This document shows positions 1-10,379 of a stretch of 64,000 bases of DNA, one piece after another. This DNA comes from Euphorbia lathyris (lineage: Eukaryota; Streptophyta; Magnoliopsida; Malpighiales; Euphorbiaceae): assembly GCF_963576675.1 (NCBI RefSeq), contig NC_088911.1, positions 92,595,256 to 92,659,255 on the forward strand, written 5' to 3'. A program made the translations under genes and the position numbers. A model generated the notes under the pieces. The model made no database searches. It was not told the DNA's origin and saw only the letters and a program-made list of their open reading frames with translations. How positions within the stretch are numbered: the first letter of the stretch is position 1; every line of letters begins with the position of its first letter.

Positions 1-58
1 ATATTCATGACCACACCAATTTGCTCTTCATTCCCTTCCATAAAGATCATCACATCGT
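1..58 (-). pseudogene. LINE ORF2 fragment, continuation of RT just after the FADD motif
   Basis: Read on the minus strand, these 58 bases continue the LINE reverse transcriptase that stops at 13404. The codons after the catalytic Asp-Asp pair read V-M-I-F-M-E-G-N-E-E-Q, a normal sequence just downstream of a LINE FADD box. The two pieces are separated by a 13.3-kb Athila element, and the ATCGT duplication is shared by both sides (54-58 and 13404-13408). The rest of this LINE (RT thumb, zinc-knuckle region, 3' end) lies beyond the left edge. Confidence 0.9.
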
Positions 59-325
59 TGTTAAGCCCAAAATATACCTAAAATATCATATATAAATACG
101 TTAAATTTACATTAAAATCGTGCTAATTATATTCATTTGGAATACTTTTACGTCTTTATTTACTTCTTTGATGCAAGGTACTTAATTATTTGGTTAAATC
201 CAAATAGGAGCGAAAACGGAGCTAAAATGGAGGAAAAACCTAAAAAACGTACCGAGAACGCATAACGGCCAGAAGAACGCTCAAGAAGGACGAAAAGCAG
301 TCGAGAGACAGGGAAAATTCTCTTT

Positions 326-450
326 GTCGCGATTGAGATTTTGAGAATCTCAGTCGCGACCTACGGAAGCCAGCTCGGGAGAAAAATGAAGTTTTCACTC
401 GTCCCTATACCCCCTGTCGCGACTGAGATTTTCAAAATCTCAGTCACGAC
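326..450 (+). promoter_or_regulatory. Paired hairpins in LTR U3 (GTCGCGA...TCGCGAC arms)
   Basis: Two 35-nt inverted repeats, 326-360 and 416-450, each have arms GTCGCGAYTGAGATT and AATCTCAGTCGCGAC around a 5-nt loop, separated by 55 nt. The 3' LTR has the same pair at 12164-12198 and 12254-12288, where the substitutions largely keep pairing. They lie 120-245 bp upstream of the TATA box, where transcription-factor sites would be expected. Function is inferred from position and symmetry only. Confidence 0.75.
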
Positions 451-568
451 AGCGAGCCATTCTGCACACAAAACACATGTTTTAAATCGGAAAAACGTGT
501 CTGTTCGTTCGGATAAAAGCAACCGCTCACCAGCGGACATGACCCATCATTTACAACCCTTCAACAAC

Positions 569-576
569 TATAAATA
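569..576 (+). promoter_or_regulatory. TATA box of Athila-1 5' LTR
   Basis: TATAAATA in an otherwise unremarkable stretch, conserved at the same offset in the 3' LTR (12407-12414). It is the only canonical TATA box I see downstream of the paired hairpins, so transcription probably starts near 600. Confidence 0.75.
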
Positions 577-1571
577 AGTGATCCATTTTAGAAAACAAGG
601 TTGGAAAAAAGTTAGAGAAATTAGAGAAGAAAGTTATTATGTCGAGTTTCTGATTCAGAAAAGAATCAGAAAGTTAGATTTCATTTCTGTGTAAACAATC
701 GTGCTGTACACGAATTGTTATTAGATTAGTTATAAAAACAGTATTAGTTTAGTTTTCATTCTGGTAGTAGACGAGATCAGTCTCTATTCCGAAGATCCAG
801 CGAGAAGAATTGACGGCTGAAGCGCATGAGGTTTGACGCACCTACGGAGTTTGAGAGAAAGATTGACAACCCAGATCTCAAAGTTTTCATTGCAATGCTA
901 TCCAAGTTTCTACTCCTCTGTTAACTTGTGAAAATTCACATTTCATTAATGATATACTTATTTATTCAATAAATTCTTACTGTTGTTATTTTGATATTGT
1001 TCTGACAAAATGATTTTCAAAATGATAAATCGGTGTTTTTATTAAAACGTTCTATTCCATCTTATTCATATAAGAACTTTGTTGAACACTTGACAGATTT
1101 AGTTTTTATGGATGATATGATCGCTGATCGCGGCTTATCAGACATAAAATACTAGTTTGATTAAGGTAGCAATCTGTTCCGATCCAGAGAGATTTCTACG
1201 GTTCAAAGTCATTTAATTGAATAAATCGCTATATTGTTACATGTCCATAATCTTTACAAAGTTAAAGTTGCTTTCTTTGCTTTATGAAAATAAGTTTTAT
1301 ACCTTCTATTTATTCCAATTACGGAAGTATCTGTCTTGTAATCAAAATTCCAAAACAGAACTGTTCTCTAAACTCGATATAATCCTTCTATCTAATCCTA
1401 ATTTACCAAAACCAATTCCATCAATTAAAACGTATTTCTTTTATTAAACCTAAACACGTGACTAAACCGAATTAAATAAAGTTTTAGTTAAAAAACGTTC
1501 CCTGTGGGTTCGATATCTTTTATTACTACAAGCGTATACCGTGCACTTGCGGAAATCGCTCAACAAGTTTT

Positions 1572-1589
1572 TTGCGCCGTTGCCGGGGA
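1572..1589 (+). other. Primer binding site, tRNA-Asp type
   Basis: Seventeen of 18 bases match the complement of the 3' end of plant tRNA-Asp (TGGCGCCGTTGCCGGGGA); position 1573 is T instead of G. It starts 6 nt after the LTR. Athila elements typically use this primer. The gag-only element at 25703 has a perfect 18/18 version. Confidence 0.88.
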
Positions 1590-1756
1590 ACGCCAAAATT
1601 TTTGACAAAATTTTAAATTTTTCGTGTTTTATTTCGAATCTAGGTTTAAACATACTTATTTTAACTTTTATAATTTAATAATTTTCATTTACTAATTTAT
1701 TTATTTTTCAAATTCTGTTTTGTAGGTAGTTTCGGTTCGTGCAAGATTTCAGGTTC

Positions 1757-2257
1757 ATGCGCAGTTCTCGAAGTTCAGGCATTGTACCAGACCATATAGA
1801 CCCAGAAATTGAGAAAACCATTAGGAAGAACAAGAAAAATAAGAAAAACAAAAATAAGACCCCAGTAAAAACATATACCGAGCCAGAAAAAATGGCAGAC
1901 CCACCAACACTTATGGATTACGCTAGGCCAGGTGTGGCCGGTGTGACCAATAGTATCGTTAGACCCAGAATCACCGCAAATCAATTTGAAATTAAGCCAG
2001 CTTTGCTTAATATATTGCAAAATAATGTAACATTTTACGGGTTACCTAACGAAAATCCTAATACCCACTTAACAAATTTCCTTGAAATTTGTGATACTTT
2101 TAAAATCCCAGATGTGACTGCAGAAGCAATCAAACTTCGCCTCTTTCCTTTCACTTTGAAGGATAGAGCCAAAGAATTGTTAACTTCTATGCCAGCCGCA
2201 ACTTTTGCCACTTGGGAACAATTAGCCCAAGCATTTTATCGAAATATTTTCCTTTAG
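1757..2257 (+). pseudogene. Athila-1 gag, N-terminal part (before frameshift)
   Basis: The ATG at 1757 is the first good start after the PBS. The product opens with a Ser/Arg stretch, then a Lys/Asn-rich segment, then the capsid-like retrotransposon gag domain, with features such as FYGLPNENPNTHL and [13 protein letters not shown]. The frame ends at a TAG at 2255-2257. The expected continuation ([12 protein letters not shown]) is in the +1 frame, and the break falls in the T run near 2235-2239, so one T appears to be missing. Either this copy has lost one base or expression depends on frameshifting; I favour mutation, because Athila gag-pol is usually a single frame. Confidence 0.88.
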
Positions 2258-5200
2258 CAAAAACCGCAAGAGTCATAAAGGAGTTAACATCTTTTTCTCA
2301 AAATGATAATGAGACTCTTTATGAAACTTGGGAACGTTTTAAAGAACTTCAACGTTTATGCCCACACCACCAATTACCCACTGAACTTTTAATGCAAACA
2401 TTTTACAATGGATTAAATCCTACAACTTGGGGTTCATTAGATGCTATGTCGGGAGGGCTATTTATGAAGAAAACATCAGCCCAAGCGAGAGAACTTTTGG
2501 AGGAAATGGCAATCAACAGCAGTATGTGGCCCGCAGAACGTGGACATATGCCGGGGGCAAAACCATCATCCTCAACCACATCATCAGTTAAAGGTATAGT
2601 TGAACTTGATCCAGTCGCGATGCTACAAGCCCAATTTTCTGCTTTATCGCACAAAATTGACAAATTTATGGCACCACGCGATACCAATGGTAATCCAATC
2701 CAAACGGACGTGGATTACGAAAATATGAGTGAGATCGAACAGGTAAATTTTGTCCAAGGGCAAAACCAAACTAATAATCCTTATTCTAATACTTATAATT
2801 CTGGATGGAGGAATCATCCTAACTTTAACTGGAAAGATAACAATAACAATAATACAAGTGCTAATCAAAATCGTACCACTAATTATCAAAATCAGTCAAG
2901 AGATACGATTAGCACTTTATCTTTTAAAATCGACAAGTTTATAGATGCTATCAGTGGAAAAATAAGTAATCACGACGATGGTTTTAAACGGATCGAAAAT
3001 AAATTCGATCAGCTTATTAAAAACCACTCATCTAGCATCCATAATTTGGAAGTTCAAATTGGTCAACTTGCTAAATCAATTCCATCCCGAAAAGAGGGAA
3101 GTCTTCCCAGCCATACGGAAGAAAATCCGAAAGAGCAGGTGAAGGCTATCACTCTTCGTTCAGGGAAAAATTATCAAGGGCCTGAAATGCCCAAAGATGC
3201 AACATTACGAGGAACTGATTTATCAAAGTCCAAAGAAGATATCTTAAACACAAATAGTTCACCATTTGACACAAGTACCAAAACTTTTGTACCCAAACCA
3301 CCTTTTCCGCACAAAGTCCGAAATAAGGACTGTGATAAACAACTTTTAACGTTTTTGGATAAACTTAAAAATTTGCACATCAATTTAACGTTCATGGATG
3401 CAATCACACAAATTCCTAACTATGGTAAGTTTTTAAAAGATTTGATTTCGAAGAAAATCAGTTGGGAAGGAATTTCATCCAATTCGTTAACTGAAGACTG
3501 TAGTTCAATAGTGTCAAGTAATTTGCCCACTAAACTCAAAGATCCCGGATGTTTTACTATTCCGTGTAAGTTGGGAGATATTGAATTCCCAAGTTGTCTT
3601 TGTGATTTAGGAGCAAGTATAAACTTAATGTCGTTGTCTATTTTTAACAAGTTAGGTTTGGAAGAAGATATCAAACGTACCAATATGGTTTTGCAATTAG
3701 CGGATCAAACCACTAAGAGGCCATATGGTATAATTGAAGATGTTTTAGTCAAAGTCGATAAATTTATTTTTCCTACCGATTTTGTTATATTAGACTTTGC
3801 ATATGATGTAAATTGCCCTTTAATTTTTGGTAGACCGTTTATGAACACGGGATGCGCTCTAGTAGATGTGTCGGAAGGGAAAGTAGTTTTAAGGATAGGA
3901 GAAGATAAGGTCGAGTTTAATATGAACAAAGCGATGAAATACCCTATGGAGGAATTCGCTTGTATGAAACTTGATTTAGTCGAGGAATGTGTCAATGATG
4001 TAATTCAAAGTGAAGAAATAATTGAACCTATAATAGGTGAGGAATTAGAAGATAAGGACCCAGAGCCTTTGATTCGAGAAGATGGACCAGTTCCGCCTTC
4101 AATTGTAACACCCCCTAAATTAGAACTTAAAGAGTTACCCAGTCATTTGAGGTACGCTTTCTTAGGCGAAGGCGATTCTCTACCTATAATTATTTCTAAC
4201 AAATTAACAAACGATCAAGAAGAAAAATTGAAAGAAGTTGTTAGAAATAGGATAGGAAGTATGGGATGGCAAATTTCAGACTTGAAAGGAATTAATCCTA
4301 GTATAGTAATGCACAGAATTCACTTAGAAGAGGACAAGCCACCTAAAGCGGATAGGCAAAGATGCTTAAATCCGAACATGAAAGAAGTAGTCAAAAATGA
4401 GATTACTAAACTTTTAGACAATGGAATCATTTATCCGATCTCGGATAGTGAGTGGGTTAGTCCAATCCATTGTGTACCCAAAAAAGGAGGCATAACTGTT
4501 GTAAGAAATGATGAAGGTGAACTGATACCTACACGAACCACCACCGGTTGGAGGGTTTGTATAGACTATAGGAACCTAAATAAAGCTACTAGGAAAGATC
4601 ATTTTCCTCTACCTTTCATTGATCAAATGATCGAAAGGATAGCCGGGCATGCATTTTATTGTTTCCTAGATGGTTATTCCGGATTCTTTCAAATTTACAT
4701 TTACCCGGATGACCAAGATAAAACAACCTTCACATGTCCTTACGGAACATTTGCATATAGGAGAATGCCTTTTGGTTTATGTAATGCACCAGCAACATTT
4801 CAACGATGTATGACAGCAATATTTAATGACTTTATTGAAGACATAATGGAAGTTTTCATGGATGATTTTTCAGTTTATGGAGATTCTTTCGATGCATGTT
4901 TACAGAACTTAGATAAAGTATTGTCTAGATGTGAGGAAACGAACTTAGTATTAAATTGGGAAAAATGTCATTTCATGGTAGACGAAGGAATTGTTTTAGG
5001 TCATAAGATATCTGAAAAAGGTTTAGAGGTGGACAGAGCAAAGACTTCAGTTATAGAAAAATTACCCCCACTAACCACTGTTAAGGGAGTAAGATCATTT
5101 TTAGGTCATGCAGGTTTTTACAGAAGGTTTATAAAGAACTTTTCTGTAATCTCCAAACCACTTACTAATTTGCTTATGAAGGATTCAACTTTTGATTTTA

Positions 5201-7023
5201 ATAAAGATTGTTTACAAGCTTTCAATACCTTGAAAACGGCTTTAGTCAGTACACCTATAATATCGAAACCCGATTGGAATCTACCTTTCGAAATTATGTG
5301 TGATGCGAGTGACTTAGCTGTAGGATGTGTATTAGGTCAAAGGAAGGATAAGAAACTTCATGTTATATATTATGCGAGTCACACTTTGTCCGATGCACAG
5401 CTAAATTACACCACAACTGAAAAAGAAATGTTAGCAGTAGTTTTTGCATGTGATAAATTCCGATCTTATTTGTTAGGGTCTAAAGTCATCATTTATACTG
5501 ATCATGCAGCTTTACGATATTTATTTGCTAAGAAAGATGCGAAACCACGTCTTATTAGATGGGTTTTACTATTGCAAGAATTTGACATTGAGATTAAAGA
5601 CAAAAAGGGAGTTGAAAACCTGGTCGCCGATCATCTATCAAGACTTGAGGATGAAAACGGTCCCATCGGTGAAACATCAGGCATTCGAGATGATTTCCCC
5701 GATGAACATCTCATACAAGTACAAAGTGGCATAGCTCCATGGTATGCGGATATAGCCAATTACTTAGCCGCACATGTTGTGCCAGATGGTTTGACTTCTC
5801 AGCAAAAGAAGAAATTCTTTTCAGAAGTTAAGAAATATTTTTGGGAAGATCCATTCTTGTTCAAAACATGCGGCGATGGAATACTTAGGAGATGTGTTAG
5901 TGAGTTTGAACATGACTCTATAATGTTAGAATGTCATGCTAGCGCTTACGGAGGTCATAATAGCGTAAGCAAAACAGCAGCTAGAATACTTGAATGCGGA
6001 TTCTTTTGGCCTACTCTGTTTAAAGATGTCCGTTCATTTATTATCCGCTGTGATAAATGTCAAAGAACAGGGAATATAGGAAGGAAAGATGAGATGCCTC
6101 TTACGAACATATTGGAAGTTGAAATCTTCGACGTATGGGGAATTGATTTCATGGGTCCTTTTCCTCCTTCTTTTGGCAAAAATTATATATTAGTAGCCGT
6201 AGATTATGTTTCAAAGTGGGTTGAAGCAATTGCAACCCCGACAAATGATTCTAAAGTAGTTGTTAAGTTTTTAAATTCAATATTCTGTCGATTTGGAGTT
6301 CCTAGAGTTATGGTAAGCGACGGTGGTACTCATTTCATAAATAGGGCTTTTGAGTCACTTATGAGAAAATACAGAGTACACCACCATATCTCTACACCGT
6401 ACCATCCTCAAATGAATGGTCAAGCAGAAATTTCAAATAGAGAACTCAAATGGATACTTGAAAAAACAGTTTCGTCTTCTAGAAGAGACTGGGCACATAA
6501 ACTTAACGATGCATTATGGGCATACCGTACTGCATTTAAAACACCTATCGGAATGACACCTTATAGATTAGTCTATGGTAAAGCTTGTCATTTTCCGGTT
6601 GAATTAGAACATAAAGCATATTGGGCTATAAAAACCCTTAATTATGATTTGCAAAGCGCAGGGGAAAAGCGTTTGTTTGACTTAAACGAGTTGAATGAAT
6701 TACGCTACTTGTCCTACGAAAATGCAAGAATTTATAAGGAAAAAATTAAAAAGTGGCATGATGCCAAAATCAAAATTAAAAACTTTAATGTTGCGGATAA
6801 AGTCTTACTTTTTTTTAATTCGAGATTAAAATTATTTCCAGGTAAGCTAAAATCTAGATGGGCTGGACCATTTTTGGTTGTTAAAACATTTGATTACGGA
6901 ACATTGGAGCTAGAAAAGTCTAATGGCGAACGATTTAAGGTCAATGGTAATCGTTGCAAGATTTATTTCGACGGGGCTCCAATTCAAGCAATTGAATCGG
7001 TGGATAAATTTTATGAAAATTAA
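2212..7023 (+). CDS. Athila-1 gag C-terminus plus pol polyprotein
   Basis: Open for about 1600 codons; the homologous part starts near 2238 after the gag frameshift. Domains in order: rest of the gag capsid (to about 2520); Asn-rich linker; aspartic protease with [10 protein letters not shown] near 3600, the plant form with DLG instead of DSG/DTG; reverse transcriptase with catalytic FMDD at 4855-4866; RNase H with DASDLAVG near 5300 and the TDHAAL motif near 5500; integrase with an HHCC finger (HASAYGGH...CDKC, about 5930-6060) and DDE residues at GIDFMG (about 6140), VSDGG (about 6313) and QAEISNRE (about 6420); then a C-terminal region with [10 protein letters not shown]. All catalytic motifs are intact. 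It lacks its own start codon and would be made as part of gag-pol. Confidence 0.96.
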   Translation: MGTISPSILSKYFPLAKTARVIKELTSFSQNDNETLYETWERFKELQRLCPHHQLPTELLMQTFYNGLNPTTWGSLDAMSGGLFMKKTSAQARELLEEMAINSSMWPAERGHMPGAKPSSSTTSSVKGIVELDPVAMLQAQFSALSHKIDKFMAPRDTNGNPIQTDVDYENMSEIEQVNFVQGQNQTNNPYSNTYNSGWRNHPNFNWKDNNNNNTSANQNRTTNYQNQSRDTISTLSFKIDKFIDAISGKISNHDDGFKRIENKFDQLIKNHSSSIHNLEVQIGQLAKSIPSRKEGSLPSHTEENPKEQVKAITLRSGKNYQGPEMPKDATLRGTDLSKSKEDILNTNSSPFDTSTKTFVPKPPFPHKVRNKDCDKQLLTFLDKLKNLHINLTFMDAITQIPNYGKFLKDLISKKISWEGISSNSLTEDCSSIVSSNLPTKLKDPGCFTIPCKLGDIEFPSCLCDLGASINLMSLSIFNKLGLEEDIKRTNMVLQLADQTTKRPYGIIEDVLVKVDKFIFPTDFVILDFAYDVNCPLIFGRPFMNTGCALVDVSEGKVVLRIGEDKVEFNMNKAMKYPMEEFACMKLDLVEECVNDVIQSEEIIEPIIGEELEDKDPEPLIREDGPVPPSIVTPPKLELKELPSHLRYAFLGEGDSLPIIISNKLTNDQEEKLKEVVRNRIGSMGWQISDLKGINPSIVMHRIHLEEDKPPKADRQRCLNPNMKEVVKNEITKLLDNGIIYPISDSEWVSPIHCVPKKGGITVVRNDEGELIPTRTTTGWRVCIDYRNLNKATRKDHFPLPFIDQMIERIAGHAFYCFLDGYSGFFQIYIYPDDQDKTTFTCPYGTFAYRRMPFGLCNAPATFQRCMTAIFNDFIEDIMEVFMDDFSVYGDSFDACLQNLDKVLSRCEETNLVLNWEKCHFMVDEGIVLGHKISEKGLEVDRAKTSVIEKLPPLTTVKGVRSFLGHAGFYRRFIKNFSVISKPLTNLLMKDSTFDFNKDCLQAFNTLKTALVSTPIISKPDWNLPFEIMCDASDLAVGCVLGQRKDKKLHVIYYASHTLSDAQLNYTTTEKEMLAVVFACDKFRSYLLGSKVIIYTDHAALRYLFAKKDAKPRLIRWVLLLQEFDIEIKDKKGVENLVADHLSRLEDENGPIGETSGIRDDFPDEHLIQVQSGIAPWYADIANYLAAHVVPDGLTSQQKKKFFSEVKKYFWEDPFLFKTCGDGILRRCVSEFEHDSIMLECHASAYGGHNSVSKTAARILECGFFWPTLFKDVRSFIIRCDKCQRTGNIGRKDEMPLTNILEVEIFDVWGIDFMGPFPPSFGKNYILVAVDYVSKWVEAIATPTNDSKVVVKFLNSIFCRFGVPRVMVSDGGTHFINRAFESLMRKYRVHHHISTPYHPQMNGQAEISNRELKWILEKTVSSSRRDWAHKLNDALWAYRTAFKTPIGMTPYRLVYGKACHFPVELEHKAYWAIKTLNYDLQSAGEKRLFDLNELNELRYLSYENARIYKEKIKKWHDAKIKIKNFNVADKVLLFFNSRLKLFPGKLKSRWAGPFLVVKTFDYGTLELEKSNGERFKVNGNRCKIYFDGAPIQAIESVDKFYEN

Positions 7024-7236
7024 TTTCTTTAGTTTTCATGTTTTAATTTATAGTTTTTTTTATTATTCGTAATTTTAATTTTTTTATTTTTATTTTTAAA
7101 TTTTATTTACTTTAATTTTTATTTATTTATATTTATTTTTGTGTACAAATGAGTTTTGTTAACATTAAAATTTTAATTTAGTCATGTTTTGAAAGTTTCA
7201 TTAAGTGTTAAGTGTTATTGAGAAATTAAATATTCC

Positions 7237-7314
7237 AAAATCTCAGTTGAGATTTTTCATATTCCAGGATTTGGAAATCTCAGTTGAGATTCCGAAAATC
7301 TCAATTGAGATTTT
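7237..7314 (+). promoter_or_regulatory. Three TCTCARTTGAGA palindromes upstream of accessory ORF A
   Basis: Within 78 bp there are three inverted repeats: 7237-7256 (AAAATCTCAGTTGAGATTTT), 7275-7291, and 7295-7314, which is a perfect 20-bp palindrome (AAAATCTCAATTGAGATTTT). They lie 170-250 bp before the ORF A start. The core is the same as the LTR hairpin arms. A role as internal promoter or binding site is inferred. Confidence 0.7.
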
Positions 7315-7484
7315 TTGTCTTTTTATAATTGAAATAATTGTAAGGGATTACAGTCTTCCTAACAGACATAACCTTTCACTTATAGGATTTATATATTCCT
7401 GTAGGATCAGACTTCTTCCATTTCATTTCATCTTTCTGAATATTCTCAAATCCTACAGACTTCATTTTCTTTTCTCTCACAGAC

Positions 7485-8414
7485 ATGACTAAGTCTTTGA
7501 AAAATGTTCACAAACACAATTCTTCTCAAAAAGGGAAAGTTGATATCTCTGATCGTTATGGTGCATGGTTTCCAATTTATAACCATGACGAAGGGAAACG
7601 TTTTCTGCAGTTTAGATATGTTCAATTCTTTGGCATGATGTATATGGACGAGTTTCTGAATGAGGAACTCGGGATAAGCGAAGACATTGATCGATATCTT
7701 ACTAATTTGGGATGGACCAAATTTGTTTCTATGAAATTTCCTATAATTGGAAATTGGGTTCTGGAATTTTTATCCACTGTTCGATTCGTCAATAAGAGAC
7801 GTGTTCATCTCAGTTTTCGTTGTGAGGGGCAGATATTCACTTTTGGATATCCAGAACTTCATAATTGGTTTGGATTTCCACCCCGAGACACAACTCAACA
7901 CCATCCTGGAAGGGATATGACTTCTAGAGATATATGGAGGATGTTAACAGGATTTTGGCGATTCAATCCACGTCTTGCCTTCAACAAATCCATCAGTTCT
8001 AATTCCATGCTATATCTGCATAAATTCCTCTGTCACAGCCTTTTTGGTCGAGTTAGTAGCAATGTTGTGAAAGATACTGACCTCTATGTGTTGGGCGATA
8101 TTTTCCAAGGCAACTCAGTGAACTCCTCGAAGATTCTAATGGAGGGGTTAGTTGCTGCTTCCCGTTCGAAGAAACGAAAGATTGGATTCACCAACATCAT
8201 TTGTGGAATAATTTTAGGAGACAAGGGAACCATTTCTGTCCCTTGGACTGATACGGAACCATTCCCTATTCTAGACTACGAGTTCTTGGAGAACAAGGGG
8301 CTTGTAAAACGAGTTTTTCGTTCTGGTCCAACGTTCCTTTCTGCACCAGAAAGGCAAGTCTTCATTCAAACGAAGATTAACAGGGCCAATGCACGTCGTC
8401 TGTCATCTACTTAG
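7485..8414 (+). CDS. Athila-1 accessory ORF A (ATHILA ORF-1-like / plant transposon protein)
   Basis: 309 codons from ATG 7485, 460 bp after pol, same strand. No signal peptide or membrane segment is visible, so there is no direct case for an envelope protein despite its env position. Recognisable blocks are LGWTKFVSMKFP, EFLSTVRF, HNWFGFPPRD, FLCHSLFGRVSS, VLGDIFQGNSVNSSKILMEG and IICGIILGDKG. The same blocks in the same order occur in ORF B (9120-10379), so the two are paralogues. They resemble the ATHILA ORF-1 / plant-transposon-protein families as I know them; the biochemical role of those families is unknown. It is uninterrupted, which is notable in an element with a broken gag. Confidence 0.88.
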   Translation: MTKSLKNVHKHNSSQKGKVDISDRYGAWFPIYNHDEGKRFLQFRYVQFFGMMYMDEFLNEELGISEDIDRYLTNLGWTKFVSMKFPIIGNWVLEFLSTVRFVNKRRVHLSFRCEGQIFTFGYPELHNWFGFPPRDTTQHHPGRDMTSRDIWRMLTGFWRFNPRLAFNKSISSNSMLYLHKFLCHSLFGRVSSNVVKDTDLYVLGDIFQGNSVNSSKILMEGLVAASRSKKRKIGFTNIICGIILGDKGTISVPWTDTEPFPILDYEFLENKGLVKRVFRSGPTFLSAPERQVFIQTKINRANARRLSST

Positions 8415-8736
8415 GGATATAATTTGAGTTTCTGTTGTTTTAATATATATGAGTGTTTTTTTTTTGTAATTTATGTTTTTTAATGTTTCTATGTAAATAT
8501 ATATAATAAGGTATTGTTTATATTTTAGATTATAATAAATAAAAGTGCATTAAATCTTTAGTTTATTTCTTTTATTTAAGGAACAACCGTTGGTTTTCCT
8601 TTAATTTAATGTTTCAGTTTTGTTTATCTCAGTTTCAGGGATTAATATTCACATTAATGTCGCTTAATTATAAGAGAAATTGGTTTAGAAGTGTTAAAAT
8701 CATCAAAAATAGTCCCAATTTTACCCAGAATTTCCA

Positions 8737-8830
8737 AAATCTCGGTTGAGATTCCGAATTCTCAGTTGAGACAGCAAGAGGACAACTTTCAGCAAACATT
8801 CGACCCCCCCTACGTACTTGCTGTCGCGAC
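8737..8830 (+). promoter_or_regulatory. TCTCnGTTGAGA modules and GTCGCGAC box upstream of accessory ORF B
   Basis: AAAATCTCGGTTGAGATT (8737-8754), a partial copy (8756-8772) and GTCGCGAC followed by TTACAGGGAC (8823-8830 and on) recapitulate the LTR arrangement, where GTCGCGAC is followed by CTACGGAAGC. A weak TATA-like TATTTAAAT lies at 8929-8937, and ORF B starts at 9120. The segment looks like a decayed piece of LTR U3 placed before ORF B. Confidence 0.6.
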
Positions 8831-9119
8831 TTACAGGGACGGGATTTGGGCGAATTTTCCTTCTTTTCCTCTTCCTACTCTAATTAATTACCCATTCATC
8901 TATCCTAATCAATACCTATTACTTACACCTATTTAAATCACCTCTTTTTACACCAATCAATCATCTTTTCTCTTCCCAATACCAAGATTCACTCATCTTC
9001 CCCATAAATATTTACCCTATTCATCTTCTTCTTCCCTAATTTACCACCATTATCTTTTATTCTAACTTTCATCCTTTCATATTTTCTTCTTTCCATTCAC
9101 CACCTTTCACTAAAAAACT

Positions 9120-10379
9120 ATGCCTAGACAAAAGACCGTTGCAAACAAAACCAAGGCCACCGAAGTCAATAGATTACGGGTTCAATATGGAGCACCGTTC
9201 GATATTACGACAAAAGCCGAAGGACGCAAATATCGCCGATTTTCTAATAGCCAAATAGAGTTCGTCGACATGCTTTTTCTTGACACCGACACGGTAAACA
9301 CACTTTCTTTTATCGAGCGTATTGATGAATTTTTTACCGTTCTTGGTTGGAAACGATTTGCTAGTATGCGTTTTCCTAGTCTTAAATCGCATATTATTGA
9401 GTTTTTGGTTACTCTAACCTATGACAAGAAGAAAGGAGTTATCTCTTTTCGGAGTAATGGAGTCTGTTATGATGTTGGGTATGCGGCCATGAACCGTTGG
9501 TTTGGTTTTCCTACTCGGAATTTTTATTCAAAGCCAAAGCCTTTTGATTCACACACGGTTTGGAATACTTTAACCGGTTTAGATGTTTTTAGTCCAAAGA
9601 ATACATCTAGTAAGCTACTTAAGGATGATTGTATATTCTTCTTTCACAAGCTTTTATCATTTTCCTTATTTGGTCGGGTTGAAAGTTCAAAAGTGCAAGT
9701 ACGTGATTTGGTTGTGTTGGATGCTATTTTTAAGGGTTTGACAATTGATAGTATTGAGATGATATTTACTAATTTAGTTCGAGCTTCCAAGTCCCGCAAT
9801 AAGCAAGTGCCTATGGGTAATTTAATTACCGGCATTGTTTTGGGCGCTCGAGGTGAATTAGCGGATTATCAAAATATGCCTCATGTTGGTTTACCTTTCT
9901 TGGATCTCACGGCACTTCAAAGGGCCAATTTATTGAAGAAAATGGGACCCCCCGCCTTTATATCTTATGCGGATCGCACAAGACGTGTTTTTGCTACCAT
10001 GAGTAGTGAAGCCTCGGGTTCTCAAGGTTTAGGTGCCCAAGATGATGATGAGGAAGATGAAGAGGAATTTGATGAAGAAGAAGAGGAGGAGGAGAATGTT
10101 GATGTTAATGCCAACGAGCAAGCAAGTGTGGAACCAAATGAAGAAGAACAAGTTGGATGGCAACGTGTTTTGACACAAATGAACGAGCATAACCGTCACA
10201 TGAATTTGCGGTTAGATGAAGTCGTTGCCAACAATACCGAAATGAGTTTGAGGATAAACACGGTGGATGCCAATATCACTACATTGAGACGTGAGCACAA
10301 ATCTACTCGTCGCCGGTTGCTTTCTTTCTTCCGACGCCAAGGAGTTGAGACTACGCCTTCTCCACCGAGTTCACCTTGA
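9120..10379 (+). CDS. Athila-1 accessory ORF B, paralogue of ORF A with acidic coiled-coil tail
   Basis: 419 codons from ATG 9120. Residues 1 to about 300 share ORF A's blocks (LGWKRFASMRFP, EFLVTLTY, NRWFGFPTRN, LLSFSLFGRVES, VLDAIFKGLTIDSIEM, LITGIVLGARGE). Unlike ORF A it adds an acidic tract from about residue 307, a heptad-like Asn/Leu segment (about 350-395) that could form a coiled coil, and a basic end (STRRRLLSFFRRQG). No transmembrane segment or signal peptide is seen. ORF A and B probably arose by duplication within the element lineage and then diverged. Function unknown; by position it is env-like, by sequence it is an ATHILA-type accessory protein. Confidence 0.88.
   Translation: MPRQKTVANKTKATEVNRLRVQYGAPFDITTKAEGRKYRRFSNSQIEFVDMLFLDTDTVNTLSFIERIDEFFTVLGWKRFASMRFPSLKSHIIEFLVTLTYDKKKGVISFRSNGVCYDVGYAAMNRWFGFPTRNFYSKPKPFDSHTVWNTLTGLDVFSPKNTSSKLLKDDCIFFFHKLLSFSLFGRVESSKVQVRDLVVLDAIFKGLTIDSIEMIFTNLVRASKSRNKQVPMGNLITGIVLGARGELADYQNMPHVGLPFLDLTALQRANLLKKMGPPAFISYADRTRRVFATMSSEASGSQGLGAQDDDEEDEEEFDEEEEEEENVDVNANEQASVEPNEEEQVGWQRVLTQMNEHNRHMNLRLDEVVANNTEMSLRINTVDANITTLRREHKSTRRRLLSFFRRQGVETTPSPPSSP

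Larger units (their letters stand above)
59..1565 (+). repeat. 5' LTR of Athila-1
   Basis: Starts TGTTAAGCCC and ends CTCAACA. It holds two strong hairpins (326-360, 416-450) and a TATA box (569-576). The short ORFs in it at 341-577 and 1217-1447 recur in the 3' LTR and look fortuitous. A diverged relative is the solo LTR at 46498-47924. Confidence 0.96.

Noticed and set aside
341..577. 78-codon ORF in the LTR, repeated at 12179-12415
   Set aside because: It runs through the U3 hairpins and ends at the TATA box; it exists in both LTRs only because the LTRs are copies.
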